Shown here one piece after another: positions 1-10,494 of a stretch of 64,000 bases of DNA. The stretch lies in assembly GCA_026391695.1 (NCBI GenBank), contig JAPLDP010000085.1, positions 20,375-84,374 on the forward strand, read 5' to 3'. Each line of letters opens with the position of its first letter. Position 1 is the first letter of the stretch. The notes beneath the pieces were generated by a model that was not told the origin of the DNA, ran no database searches, and worked only from the letters and a program-made list of their open reading frames with translations. A program made the translations under genes and the position numbers. Source of the DNA: Bacteroidota bacterium (lineage in GTDB: Bacteria; Bacteroidota; Bacteroidia; Bacteroidales; JAGONC01).

Positions 1-44
1 ACAAATTCTATTGTTTAATCCCCTCTTCACTTAAAATTTCAATT

Positions 45-429
45 ATGATTTACATTACCAAAATTGTTGAGTACTCATACGAAGATGCCTTGGTGAAGGT
101 GACGGAAGCGCTGAAAAAAAGAAGGTTTTGGCGTCATCACTGAAATTGATGTCAGGAAAACCCTGAAAGAGAAGATCAATGAAGATTTCAGGAAATACAA
201 GATACTGGGTGCCTGCATTCCGCGGTTTGCCTTCCAGGCGTTGTCACTTGATCCAATGGTGGGGCTGCTGATGCCCTGCAATGTTATTGTGCAGGAACAC
301 CCCGATGACAAGGTGGAAGTCACCACCTTTAATCCCATTTCAAATATGCCCGGAGTTGCGAATCCGCAGCTCGAGGATTTGTCGAAAGATATGGAATGTA
401 AACTGACTGACGCCATTAAGCAATTATAG
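45..429 (+). pseudogene. DUF302 family protein, frameshifted
   Basis: The 5' part reads MIYITKIVEYSYEDALVKVT from ATG 45 and the 3' part (from about 121) continues in another frame with the DUF302 core: an ILGAC motif, then GLLMPCNVIVQE. The two parts join if one A is removed from the run of seven A at 114-120; six A would give an intact protein of about 127 aa, the usual family length. DUF302 proteins are small soluble proteins of unclear role. Either the gene carries a +1 frameshift or the run is a sequencing error. The gene converges on comEC, ending 20 bases from it. Family assignment is from recognisable motifs; functionality is unknown. Confidence 0.7.
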
Positions 430-449
430 TGCTGAAAGAAGTATGTGCC

Positions 450-2576
450 TTACCAGGAAAAGATAAATGCCCCACTCTCCGGCACTATATATGGCATCTT
501 CTTTAAATTGGTCCCTTCATCTCTCCATTTCCCTGTTTTCCAGGATTTATTGGAAGAGTCAATGATTATGCAGGTTACATCAAACAGAGCATGGATATCT
601 TCAAGGGTTATCCTGGCGTTATGACGGATGATGGCGAAATCGACTTGCATTTTTGCGCTGACAGATGAAGGCTTTCGGAAGTCATCATCAATGATGACTA
701 TCCGTTTATCCCTGAACTGTATGAAATGACCATAAGAATAACAGCAAGGGTTGCCGGGGCACAGGCCTTTATAACGGGCTGTTTTGTCCAACATGATGGG
801 GTAACCTGTTTTCAATCCAAGTGAAATCCAGAAATCGCGTATTAAACGCTCGGTCTTTTTCCCGTCTGTCAATACTGCACTGTCTGCGATCAGAACATGC
901 GACTTCCCATCGATGAGATCATAGGCCGATGACCCGGGTACACTATACACGGCTATGATGCACTGCCTGCAACGCTCCAGATTTCTTATGAATAACAGAG
1001 TACACAGCACCAGCAGGATCATCAGGGCAGATATAAGGTAGTTGGGCCTCCTCTTCTGCCAGAATATAACCAGGCTGACGATCATTCCATATATCAGGAT
1101 GCATTGTAAAAGAGTCACCGAAATGCCGGTAATTGTTGAGTAGGGTAAATATTCAACTTTATCGACAGTGAATAACATCAACCGGGTCATAAACAAAATG
1201 ATCGTTGCCAGCAAAGATGAAATGACCGCGACAGGCGACATGATGAGGAAAATTATACCAGCATAGATGACGAAAGTGGACAAAGGTATTATGATCATAT
1301 TAGCGAGAATGAAATAGACAGGGAACTGATGGAAATACATCAATGCCAGAGGCAGCGTGCCGACCTGTGCGGCAAGGGTAACGGCTATTATAGACCAGAT
1401 CTGGCCGGGTATCCACCTTTTGATGGAGAACATCTCATAGATAGGCCGTTGCAATGCGACAATACCTATTACGGAAGCATATGACAACTGGAAGCCGGTA
1501 TCGCTGATCAGGAATGGACTGAAAAGAAGAAGAAGAAATGCCGACACGACGAGGGTATTATAGATGCTGGTCATCCGCTGTATGGAATTACCCACGGCAA
1601 CAAGGCTGAACATGGCTGCAGCCCTTAGTATCGACGGTCCGAAACCCGTTATCAGAGAGTACAGCCACATCAGCATGATGACCAGCAGCGTATGACTAAA
1701 ACGGCCCAATGCTCCTTTTCTCAGGAATCCAAAAAGTGAATTCAGCACGACATAGATAAGCCCGACATGCATGCCCGACACGACGAGGATGTGCAGCACA
1801 CCGGCTGCCGCAAAATCCTGCTGCAGGTCCGCATCGAGGTCATCCTTGGCGCCTATGAGTAAGGCTGTCACAACTGCAAATTCATCTTTATCAGTGAAGG
1901 TACGGCGAAGCGTGATCATGATCTTTTCCCTCAGCGCATTTGCAAAGGCTCTCACCGGTTTACCCCTGTTGCTGTCGAGCAACTTCCACGACCCAGATGA
2001 CACGAAGGCTGAATGATATATTCCCTTATTTGCCAGATATTTCTTATAGTTGAACTGGGAGGGATTAGCCGGTGGGGTAATCAGACTGACCTTCTTCCTG
2101 AAAATGATCACATCTCCATACCTGACATCTTCTGACAGGCTGTCCTTCTGAAGATAAACGATTATTGTCCCGGTAGCGGCTGACCATTCTGCCGTATCTC
2201 TTGCAGCCCAGACTTTCATTCGGGCCGAATAGGATTTTTCTTTTTCCGATAAGGGCTCATTCACCATGCCAATTATACAATCAGGCGGGACCCGCCGGTT
2301 GATGATATGCTGGTGATCAAACATCCCTGTGGATTGGATGGTGATCTGATATCCAAAGATGTAAAAGAGGACCAGGATAGCTGCGCCCTGTATCCACTGG
2401 TGGGAATAGGCCATAAAACGGCCGGAATGAAAAATAAGGAAAAAAATGCCAACCAAAAAAAGGTAAATAATCAGAGCCGGCATGTAAAACCGGTATCCGG
2501 TGAGGGAAGCAGTAACTATCCCGGCGATATAAACCATCAGCAGCCGGAATAACGGAAATGGATTCCGGGAAATCAT
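450..2576 (-). CDS. comEC: ComEC/Rec2-type DNA uptake channel protein
   Basis: A 708-residue polytopic inner-membrane protein. The N-terminus has several membrane segments, followed by a soluble DUF4131-like region (about 100-200) and the competence core with the characteristic VVSGMHVGLIYVVLN and GPSILRAAAMFSL motifs (about 265-330), then further membrane helices. ComEC carries single-stranded DNA across the inner membrane during transformation. The C-terminal 150 residues lack a recognisable HxHxDH metallo-beta-lactamase signature, so the exonuclease-like domain is degenerate or replaced. The gene follows the TPR lipoprotein gene by 82 bases and may be transcribed separately. Family call is strong; active DNA uptake is inferred. 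Confidence 0.9.
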   Translation of the reverse strand: MISRNPFPLFRLLMVYIAGIVTASLTGYRFYMPALIIYLFLVGIFFLIFHSGRFMAYSHQWIQGAAILVLFYIFGYQITIQSTGMFDHQHIINRRVPPDCIIGMVNEPLSEKEKSYSARMKVWAARDTAEWSAATGTIIVYLQKDSLSEDVRYGDVIIFRKKVSLITPPANPSQFNYKKYLANKGIYHSAFVSSGSWKLLDSNRGKPVRAFANALREKIMITLRRTFTDKDEFAVVTALLIGAKDDLDADLQQDFAAAGVLHILVVSGMHVGLIYVVLNSLFGFLRKGALGRFSHTLLVIMLMWLYSLITGFGPSILRAAAMFSLVAVGNSIQRMTSIYNTLVVSAFLLLLFSPFLISDTGFQLSYASVIGIVALQRPIYEMFSIKRWIPGQIWSIIAVTLAAQVGTLPLALMYFHQFPVYFILANMIIIPLSTFVIYAGIIFLIMSPVAVISSLLATIILFMTRLMLFTVDKVEYLPYSTITGISVTLLQCILIYGMIVSLVIFWQKRRPNYLISALMILLVLCTLLFIRNLERCRQCIIAVYSVPGSSAYDLIDGKSHVLIADSAVLTDGKKTERLIRDFWISLGLKTGYPIMLDKTARYKGLCPGNPCCYSYGHFIQFRDKRIVIIDDDFRKPSSVSAKMQVDFAIIRHNARITLEDIHALFDVTCIIIDSSNKSWKTGKWRDEGTNLKKMPYIVPESGAFIFSW

Positions 2577-2658
2577 CGCGGATGTTTATATTTTATCCGG
2601 AAAGGAGGAAAATGTGACCCTGGGAGAGGCGAATAGCGAAGGGCGAGATCGCTGGTCC

Positions 2659-3609
2659 TTATTTACAGTATTGGTCTATCAGTTTCTGTGCTTCGGCATA
2701 GCCCAGTTCGACAGTTTTTCTCCAGTCATCGCAGGCGTGTTGAGTATCCTTGGAGTAATAGAGGGCCAGCCCACGGTTATAATAGGCATCGCGGTATTCA
2801 GGCTTTAATTCAATAGCCTTTGAAAAGTCCAGGATGGCCTCCGCATATTGCTTCTGTGCTTTCCGGATGGCACCACGGTTATTATAGGCTTCGGGATTAT
2901 TGGGCTGGAGCTCAATAGCTTTATTGTAATCGCTTATAGCGCCTTCGTAGTCTTTGGCCAGAGCTCTGGCATTACCCCTGTTGTTATATGCTTCAGGGTA
3001 ATTGGGCTGCTTTTCGATGGCTTTGTTGAAATCGTCGATGGATTCATTGAACCTTTTCATGACAGCTTTGGCGATGGCCCTGTTATAATAGGCATTGGCA
3101 TATTTCGGATTCAGGCTGATAGCCTTGTCGTAATCCTTTATTGCATCTTCAGGATAATTCAGATATGCCTTGGCCACACCACTGTAGTTCCAGGCAGCTT
3201 CGAATTCAGGCTTCAGCTCAATGACTTTGCCGAAATCGTTAATGGCGCCATCATAAATCCCCAACTCAATTCTTACCTTACCCCTGTTATAGCGTGCTTC
3301 ATAATCATTTGGATTCTGCTCTACAACTTTATCAAATTCATGCATAGCACCCTGGAAATCTTTGGCTTCAGCCTTTTTCACACCGGCATCCATGATGGAA
3401 TCGCGGGGAGTGGAAGGGCCCGTATGACTCTTATTCATCATGACAGATTTATCGCCAGACTTATCACTGGAATTTTTGAGTGACTCCAAGGACGTGGCCT
3501 TCTTAATATTTGCCTTATCTTCCGGTGTAAGTTTTTGTTTGCACGATGCAACAGTCAGCAGAGCTATGGCTGCCCCCACCAATATAAAAGAAGTTTTCAT
3601 TATTTTCAT
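2659..3609 (-). CDS. TPR-repeat lipoprotein
   Basis: A 316-residue protein with a lipoprotein signal peptide: a hydrophobic stretch ending in VASC with the lipidated Cys at residue 23. After a polar linker come about eight consecutive 34-residue tetratricopeptide repeats (about 70-310) with the pattern AYYNRG...AI.DYDKAI.L.P. TPR arrays bind peptides or partner proteins; here the location would be the periplasmic face of a membrane. The start codon shares one base with the stop of the upstream TPR gene (TAATG), so the two are translationally coupled. A start three codons later (MKTSFIL) is also possible. No specific partner can be named. Confidence 0.85.
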   Translation of the reverse strand: MKIMKTSFILVGAAIALLTVASCKQKLTPEDKANIKKATSLESLKNSSDKSGDKSVMMNKSHTGPSTPRDSIMDAGVKKAEAKDFQGAMHEFDKVVEQNPNDYEARYNRGKVRIELGIYDGAINDFGKVIELKPEFEAAWNYSGVAKAYLNYPEDAIKDYDKAISLNPKYANAYYNRAIAKAVMKRFNESIDDFNKAIEKQPNYPEAYNNRGNARALAKDYEGAISDYNKAIELQPNNPEAYNNRGAIRKAQKQYAEAILDFSKAIELKPEYRDAYYNRGLALYYSKDTQHACDDWRKTVELGYAEAQKLIDQYCK

Positions 3610-4223
3610 TATTTGCAGTTTTTCTGTATTAATCTTTCAGCGCCCCTGTTTCCTTTGTCGAGTGATTTCTGGAAAGCCATGCAGGCACCTTGTGTATCGC
3701 CTGATTGAAGCTTGGCATAACCAAGGCTCTGGTAATTGATTGCATTATCAGGTTCCAATTCTGCTATTTTTGTGTAATCGCGTATGGCCTTCTGCAGATA
3801 TCCAAGCTGAAATTCCGATTCAGCGCGATAAAATAATGCCTGTGTGTGATCACTGTTCTTTTCAAGTAAAAAATTCATATCCTGAATGGTTGACTGATAA
3901 TCCTGGATAAGGTAATTGGCTTTACCACGGAGCAAGTGTGATTCACTATTGAGTGGGTCGATCTGCAGGGCTTTATTATAGTCATCCAAAGCGGAGTGAA
4001 TATCCTTTAATCGGATCAACGCCTGGCCCCGTCCGGTATAAGCCTCCGCGTTGGTGGAGTCGGCCTGTATAGCCCTGGTGAATTCATCCCTGGCCAGCAG
4101 GAAATTATTATTGGAAAGAGCCTGTCTGCCGGCAAGGTAGTATTGTTCAGCATCGCTCTGAGCATAACCTCCTGACATGCCCAGGATTAAAACAAGTATT
4201 AATAAAAAACCGACGTTCTTCAT
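3609..4223 (-). CDS. TPR-repeat exported protein
   Basis: A 204-residue protein starting at MKNVGFLLILVLILG, a good signal peptide ending near GGYAQS. Upstream in-frame codons reach into the lpxB end, but the promoter at 4242-4272 supports this start. Four to five TPR units follow (about 25-195), for example AEAYTGRGQALIRLKDIHSA. It is a probable paralogue of the adjoining TPR lipoprotein (both end in a Gln/Cys-Lys tail, IDQYCK and IQKNCK) and is coupled to it by a TAATG overlap. A periplasmic scaffold role is inferred; no function is known. Confidence 0.85.
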   Translation of the reverse strand: MKNVGFLLILVLILGMSGGYAQSDAEQYYLAGRQALSNNNFLLARDEFTRAIQADSTNAEAYTGRGQALIRLKDIHSALDDYNKALQIDPLNSESHLLRGKANYLIQDYQSTIQDMNFLLEKNSDHTQALFYRAESEFQLGYLQKAIRDYTKIAELEPDNAINYQSLGYAKLQSGDTQGACMAFQKSLDKGNRGAERLIQKNCK

Positions 4224-4241
4224 AAACTTTACATTTGCTGA

Positions 4242-4272
4242 CAAAAGTAGGAGAAAAATCCATACCCTGCAA
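4242..4272 (-). promoter_or_regulatory. Bacteroidota-type promoter of the TPR gene pair
   Basis: On the minus strand TACTTTTG (4249-4242) matches the phylum's -7 consensus TAnnTTTG exactly, with a TTG at 4272-4270, 20 bases upstream, in the -33 position. It lies between the lpxB stop and the TPR start at 4223, so the TPR pair can be transcribed independently of lpxB. Confidence 0.6.
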
Positions 4273-4290
4273 CAGCCTGTCAAGGCTGGT

Positions 4291-5430
4291 TCAAATTGCA
4301 AGAGTCATGTGCAATGACTTCAGTTCGCCCATGATGAAGGCCGCTGTCCGGCCTGAAGCGCCGCTGCCTCCAAGCTTCATTTTAAGCTCATGGTAATCAT
4401 CAGCCATTTTATTCCTCATATTGTCATCATAAACACATTTTTTCAGGTTATCAGCCAGATTATCCACAGTGAAATCATTTTGTATCAGTTCAGGTGCGAC
4501 AATACGGTCCATTATCAGATTGACTAATCCGATATGCCTGACCTTTACAACACGTTTGGCAATCTGATATGACAAGTATCCGCCGCGGTAACAGATCACC
4601 TGGGGTGTGCCGATTATTGCGGTTTCGAGCGTAGCTGTCCCTGATGACACCACTGCAGCATGGGAGTGCTTTAACAGATCATAGGTCTGATCATATACTA
4701 TTTTGACATCATATCCCTTAAAAATGCCATTATAAAAAGAAGCAGGAACCGACGACAATCCCGCGATGACAAACTGATATTCAGGAAAATACTCCACGGT
4801 GTGCAGCATGATTTTCAGGATACGGCTTATCTCCTGCCGGCGGCTTCCCGGCAATAGGGAAATGACAGGTCTTTCATCCAGACCATTTGAAGAGATAAAC
4901 GATGCTTTATCCCGGAAGGGGTATTCATCCGTAAGGGTATCGAGCAGCGGATGGCCGACAAATTCCACCGGATAATCGAACCGGGCATAGAATTCTTTCT
5001 CAAAAGGCAATATGACGAACATGCGGTTGACATACGCCCTGATCGTATTTATCCGCGATTGTTTCCATGCCCATACCTGGGGTGATACGTAATAAAAAAC
5101 CCGTAAATGATGCTGGTGTGCAAACCTGGCAATTCTCAGGTTAAATCCGGGATAATCAATGAGAATGATGGCATCGGGATGAAATGACAGAATATCTCTG
5201 CGACATCTTTTAAAATTCATGACAATAGCCGGAAGATGAGTGACCACCTCGGTAAAACCCATAAATGCCAGATCACGGTAATGCATTACCACTTCGGCTC
5301 CTTCACTTTTCATCCTGTCGCCGCCCCAGCACCGGAAACGGGCAGAGGGATCCCGCTTTTTTATCTCTCTGATCAGGTTCGACGCATGCAGGTCGCCTGA
5401 AGCTTCACCGGCGATGAGATAGAAATTCAT
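4291..5430 (-). CDS. lpxB: Lipid-A-disaccharide synthase LpxB
   Basis: A 379-residue GT19 glycosyltransferase. It joins UDP-2,3-diacylglucosamine and lipid X into the lipid A disaccharide at the inner face of the inner membrane. The family N-terminus FYLIAGEASGDLHASNLI, the ILIDYPGFNLRIA stretch and the nucleotide-binding LLPGSRRQEI motif are all present. I chose MNFYLIAGE as start (5430) because it places the family motif at the N-terminus; a start 12 codons upstream would add an unrelated tail. It lies 13 bases after the small membrane protein gene, in an apparent surE-orf95-lpxB operon. Confidence 0.95.
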   Translation of the reverse strand: MNFYLIAGEASGDLHASNLIREIKKRDPSARFRCWGGDRMKSEGAEVVMHYRDLAFMGFTEVVTHLPAIVMNFKRCRRDILSFHPDAIILIDYPGFNLRIARFAHQHHLRVFYYVSPQVWAWKQSRINTIRAYVNRMFVILPFEKEFYARFDYPVEFVGHPLLDTLTDEYPFRDKASFISSNGLDERPVISLLPGSRRQEISRILKIMLHTVEYFPEYQFVIAGLSSVPASFYNGIFKGYDVKIVYDQTYDLLKHSHAAVVSSGTATLETAIIGTPQVICYRGGYLSYQIAKRVVKVRHIGLVNLIMDRIVAPELIQNDFTVDNLADNLKKCVYDDNMRNKMADDYHELKMKLGGSGASGRTAAFIMGELKSLHMTLAI

Positions 5431-5443
5431 AATTTCATGTGTA

Positions 5444-5731
5444 TTATATCTGCCATTTATGGACAATCAAAAAAAAGAGTATAAAATAGATAAATGTGAT
5501 CAATAAAACGCCGCGACCGGTTTTGTCGTATTTCCTGCCGATAAAATAATACCGGAAGATGAAGGCATTGACAGTGATACTAACAATCTGGAGTATGGAC
5601 ATTTTCACCGACAGGTCATTGGTTGCAATGGCATTAATCACAAATAATATCAGGTAAAGAAATCCGAAGACAATAGGCGGTGTGATGACGCCTAACACAA
5701 CACCCAGCAGGAAAGAATCTTTATTCAGCAT
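5444..5731 (-). CDS. Small three-helix membrane protein
   Basis: A 95-residue protein with three predicted membrane helices (about 6-34, 43-65 and 74-91) and a basic loop GRKYDKTGRG between the second and third. No domain is recognised. It overlaps the end of surE by 11 bases and precedes lpxB by 13, so it is cotranscribed and probably translationally coupled. The position suggests a role at the envelope, but that is only inference from context. Confidence 0.7.
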   Translation of the reverse strand: MLNKDSFLLGVVLGVITPPIVFGFLYLILFVINAIATNDLSVKMSILQIVSITVNAFIFRYYFIGRKYDKTGRGVLLITFIYFILFFLIVHKWQI

Positions 5732-6500
5732 GAAGGTTCCATTTTTTTAATTCAGAGATGGCGTGATGTGCGGTGAGGTCAAAATGGACAGGGACCACTG
5801 ACACATAATTATGGGCCAGGGCCCATTCATCGGTGTCATGACCATTCTCAGAGCTTTTAAAAGCGCCTGTAAGCCAGTAATAGTCGCGATCACGCGGGTC
5901 TTTTCGTTCATCAAACTCTTCCACCCAGGCACCTTTGCCCTGTTTACAAATTTTTATTCCTTTTATCTCACTGGCAGCGACGGCAGGGATGTTCACATTC
6001 AGGCTTGTAAATCCTGGCAGGCCATGTTTCAGGACACTTTCGGTGATGATTCTCACGTATGTTTCACATGCGCTTAAGTCAGCATTAAAAGAATAATCAG
6101 AAAGAGAGAAGCCTATGGCGGGTATTCCCTCGATGGAAGCCTCCAAGACTGCCGCCATGGTGCCTGAGTAAAGGATATTGATGGCAGAGTTGGTGCCGTG
6201 ATTGATGCCAGACACCACCAGGTCGGGACGTCGGCGCAGCACAACACGTTGGCCCAGCTTCACGGCATCTACAGGAGTGCCGTTACAACTGTACCTTTCA
6301 AAATCAGTTTCCTTGCTGACAAGGCGCAACCGCAGCGGGACTTTGACCGTCACGGCATGACTCATGCCCGACATAGGCTCCTGCGGTGCAACCACTACCA
6401 CACGGCCATAATCTCTCATGATTTTTGCCAGCAAATCAATGCCGGGAGCATGGATGCCATCATCATTCGTCACCAGAATCACCGGTTTCTCCATTACCAT
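5721..6500 (-). CDS. surE: 5'/3'-nucleotidase SurE
   Basis: A 259-residue metal-dependent nucleoside-monophosphate phosphatase. The acidic metal-binding motif VTNDDGIHAPGI is at the N-terminus and the second family motif SGINHGTNSAINILYSGT is at about 95-112. SurE acts on nucleotides and short polyphosphates in stationary-phase survival. The start may be the first Met or the third residue (MEKPVIL). It heads the surE-orf95-lpxB run, with a possible promoter at 6544-6551. Confidence 0.95.
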   Translation of the reverse strand: MVMEKPVILVTNDDGIHAPGIDLLAKIMRDYGRVVVVAPQEPMSGMSHAVTVKVPLRLRLVSKETDFERYSCNGTPVDAVKLGQRVVLRRRPDLVVSGINHGTNSAINILYSGTMAAVLEASIEGIPAIGFSLSDYSFNADLSACETYVRIITESVLKHGLPGFTSLNVNIPAVAASEIKGIKICKQGKGAWVEEFDERKDPRDRDYYWLTGAFKSSENGHDTDEWALAHNYVSVVPVHFDLTAHHAISELKKWNLHAE

Positions 6501-6543
6501 GTGGTCTTAAATATTTATATTCAACATTTTACAATACAATGTG

Positions 6544-6551
6544 CAAAATTA
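6544..6551 (-). promoter_or_regulatory. Possible -7 element upstream of surE
   Basis: The minus strand reads TAATTTTG, matching TAnnTTTG, 44 bases before the surE start. No convincing -33 TTTG stands at the expected 19-21 base distance, so the call is tentative. Confidence 0.35.
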
Positions 6552-6618
6552 GGTATTTACTGAATCAAAAAGGCGGGTTTAACAATTTTTATATGTTGCT
6601 GCCAGCCTGTCATGCCGA

Positions 6619-7203
6619 TTAAAAACGGAGCAGCTCTTCATAAAAGCGATGAATAGGCAGTCCCATGACATTGAAAAAAGAGCCATCGACACGGGTCACA
6701 GCCACATAGCCGATCCATTCCTGTACGCCATACGCACCGGCTTTGTCAAAAGGCCTGAAACGCTCAACATAAAATTCTATTTCTTCTTTGGTCAAAGGTT
6801 TAAACCAGACATCCGTGATGTCATAAAAAGATACTGTTTTATCTTTTGAACGGAGGCACATGCCGGTAATGACTTCATGCCTGTTGCCGGCCAGCATACC
6901 GAGCATCCTGATGGCTGCATTATGATCCTTCGGCTTACCCAGGTTCTGGCCATTAAGCCAGACGATAGTATCAGCGGTGATGACCAGGGTTTGATCTGAA
7001 AAAAAGGAATCGGGAAAAGCATCCGCTTTTTTTGCGGCCAGATATAGTGGTATCTGTTCCCTTTGGAGATGTAATGGATAAGTCTCCTCCACTTCTATGG
7101 TCTGAATGTCGAAATTCAGTCCAAGCTCCCTGAGCAGAAACTGGCGCCGCGGTGAAGCTGATGCAAGGATGAAATGATATTTGTTGAGATTGTCAGTTTG
7201 CAT
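6619..7203 (-). CDS. maf: Maf-family nucleotide pyrophosphatase
   Basis: A 194-residue Maf/YhdE-type nucleoside triphosphate pyrophosphatase, which removes non-canonical nucleotides (dTTP/UTP or m7GTP type) in the cytoplasm. Visible motifs are ILASASPRRQFLLRELGL at the N-terminus, ITADTIVWLNG in the middle and DKAGAYGVQEWIG near the C-terminus. It starts 9 bases after the KdsC-type phosphatase gene; the order DUF2520-HAD-Maf is a common neighbourhood in this phylum. Confidence 0.93.
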   Translation of the reverse strand: MQTDNLNKYHFILASASPRRQFLLRELGLNFDIQTIEVEETYPLHLQREQIPLYLAAKKADAFPDSFFSDQTLVITADTIVWLNGQNLGKPKDHNAAIRMLGMLAGNRHEVITGMCLRSKDKTVSFYDITDVWFKPLTKEEIEFYVERFRPFDKAGAYGVQEWIGYVAVTRVDGSFFNVMGLPIHRFYEELLRF

Positions 7204-7212
7204 ATACCGGCA

Positions 7213-7734
7213 TTACCATGAAAAAGCTTCGTGGTCCATCCACTTACCCTGTATCTTCATCACCTGTTCGATGACATCCCTGACGCATCCACGGCCACCA
7301 TTACAGGAGGAAATATATTTGGCGACAGATTTGATCTCTTCGCAGGCATCGGCAGGGCAGGCAGGCATTCCGACAGCTTTCATCAGTGCATAGTCAGGTA
7401 TGTCGTCACCCATGTAGAGAACATGTTCAGGATTGATTTTATGGCGGGTAAGATAATCATTCAGTTTCTGAAGCTTATTATCCACGCCAAGAAAAATATC
7501 TTTCACTTTGAGTCGCCTGAACCGGTTGACAATTGACCAGGACTTCCCCCCGGTGATGATAACCACACGAAAGCCCTTTTTTACCGCCAGTTGCAAGGCA
7601 TAACCATCCTTGACATTGGCTGTTCTCAGCGCCTCGCCTGTTCGCATCAGCACCACAGTCCCATCGGTGAGAACGCCATCATAGTCAAAAACAAAGGTGG
7701 TGATATCTTTTAACTGTTCTTTATAATTGTCCAT
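7213..7734 (-). CDS. kdsC: KdsC-like HAD phosphatase
   Basis: A 173-residue cap-less HAD phosphatase of the KDO-8-phosphate phosphatase type. It has the nucleophile motif FVFDYDGVLTDG (Asp17/Asp19), IITGGKS and the metal-binding YMGDDIPDYALM. KdsC frees KDO for the lipopolysaccharide inner core in the cytoplasm. Length fits the family. Close relatives act on other sugar phosphates, so the exact substrate is inferred. It lies 41 bases downstream of the DUF2520 gene. Confidence 0.85.
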   Translation of the reverse strand: MDNYKEQLKDITTFVFDYDGVLTDGTVVLMRTGEALRTANVKDGYALQLAVKKGFRVVIITGGKSWSIVNRFRRLKVKDIFLGVDNKLQKLNDYLTRHKINPEHVLYMGDDIPDYALMKAVGMPACPADACEEIKSVAKYISSCNGGRGCVRDVIEQVMKIQGKWMDHEAFSW

Positions 7735-7775
7735 GGCTAACTGTCATTGGTGAAAGAATGTACAAATCTATCTGA

Positions 7776-8560
7776 TCATTTATAGTGAGCGACAATATTT
7801 CTGGTGATGATCTCATAAATTTCCCTGAAATCCGGATGTCCGGCAAGCATGAGCAGATGTTCTTCAATGACTGCCTTGTCATCCCGCACTGCCGGTCCTG
7901 TTTGAACGATATCAGGATTTTTTTTCTGGACTTTGCCGGCTGTCTCCAGGATCAGAGGCCTGATCAGATCAAAGGAAATACCCTCTGAATGGAGAATTTC
8001 CTGTGCAATGGTATACATATAATTGGGGAAATTACAGGCAAACACCGCTGCCAGATGGATCACTTTTCTTTTCTCAGAGTCCATGACATGCACCTGCTGC
8101 GCTATCTGCCCTGCCAGAAACATCAGAACATTGGTGCTACCGGTATGATTGCCCTCAACCACAATAGGCACATTTTTAAAGTCTATCTTTCTGTCGGGAG
8201 AAAAGGTCTGCAATGGATAAAAAACCCCGTAATTTTCTGAATGACCCATCAATATCTGTGCCGGCAGGGATCCGGATGTATGAACCAGAAGTTGGTCTTC
8301 TTTCAGCCGTATATAATTCAACAGGCCTGGCAAAGCATGATCCGGCACGGCAAAAATATAAATATCTGCATCCGGATTGAGAGATGTAAGATCAGAAGTG
8401 CTTGCGGCGTTGATCCTGTTAGCCAGCCGGGCGGCAGTTTCCAGTGAACGGCTCCAGACCTGTACGATCTGAAATCCTTTTTTTTTGAACGTTATGGCCA
8501 GGTGAGTGGCAATCCTGCCAGCACCGATGAAAACTAAACGGTCTATGGATGATAGGGCCA

Positions 8561-8561
<1 letters not shown>
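7776..8561 (-). CDS. Rossmann-fold DUF2520 protein
   Basis: A 261-residue protein beginning MALSSIDRLVFIGAGRIATH, with the NAD(P)-binding GAGRIA glycine motif, followed by the helical DUF2520 half. It resembles F420/NADP-dependent oxidoreductases and 6-phosphogluconate-dehydrogenase-like folds; the substrate is unknown. The start at 8561 overlaps the enolase stop by one base (TGATG), which supports this start over one 15 codons upstream inside eno and implies translational coupling. Confidence 0.85.
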
Positions 8562-9868
<1,307 letters not shown>

Positions 9869-10489
9869 TTATTCTCCTGATTTTTTAGTTTTCCCGGTAC
9901 TTATAGGCCTCCGTCCCAGGTCTTTCTTTGTAGCAGCCTTGACTTTCTGTGTGGCTGTCTTTTTTGGCGCTTCCTTTTTTGTCTTCGGAACACCGGTCAC
10001 TTTCTTTTCAGCAGTGGTTTCTTTTGCACTTCCGGCTTCTTCCTTAGCTCCTTCGCCGGCTTTTTTCTTTGTTCCCCTCCTGAGCCGTGATGATTTTGCC
10101 TTTTTGACTTCCTTTTCGCCTTTGGAGATGACATTGAAGTCAACCAGCTCAATGAGTGCCATATCCGCATTATCGCCCTGCCTGATACCTGTTTTTAGTA
10201 TCCGTGTATATCCTCCCGGACGGTCAGCTACTTTAACGGATATATCCCTGAATAATTCACCAACAGCATCTTTATTCTGAAGATATGAAAAAACAACCCG
10301 GCGTGAATGTGTCGAATCGACTTTCGAACGGGTGATGAGAGGCTCAATATACGTACGCAATGCCTTGGCCTTGGCCAGGGTGGTGGTGATCTTCTTCTTC
10401 AGGATCAGCGAAGCCGCCATATTCGATAACATGGCATCCCTGTGTGCCTTTTTCCTTCCCAGATGGTTGAAACTATTCCTGTGTCTCAT
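9869..10489 (-). CDS. rplQ: 50S ribosomal protein L17 with long basic tail
   Basis: A 206-residue L17. Residues 1 to about 118 form the conserved core ([20 protein letters not shown], then [20 protein letters not shown]). The remaining about 88 residues are a low-complexity Lys/Ala/Glu/Thr tail absent from the roughly 120-residue form in E. coli. Such tails occur in Bacteroidota L17 and probably contact rRNA or remain disordered. It lies 5 bases after rpoA, the usual order. Confidence 0.95.
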   Translation of the reverse strand: MRHRNSFNHLGRKKAHRDAMLSNMAASLILKKKITTTLAKAKALRTYIEPLITRSKVDSTHSRRVVFSYLQNKDAVGELFRDISVKVADRPGGYTRILKTGIRQGDNADMALIELVDFNVISKGEKEVKKAKSSRLRRGTKKKAGEGAKEEAGSAKETTAEKKVTGVPKTKKEAPKKTATQKVKAATKKDLGRRPISTGKTKKSGE

Positions 10490-10494
10490 CGCAA

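Noticed and set aside
450..900. ComEC as a truncated gene because a metallo-beta-lactamase motif is missing
   Set aside because: The length (708 aa) is complete and the C-terminal region continues normally; the motif loss appears to be a lineage feature.
2848..3483. Long plus-strand frame (211 codons) opposite the TPR lipoprotein gene
   Set aside because: It mirrors the repeats of the TPR gene on the other strand, with hydrophobic low-complexity translation typical of antisense shadows.
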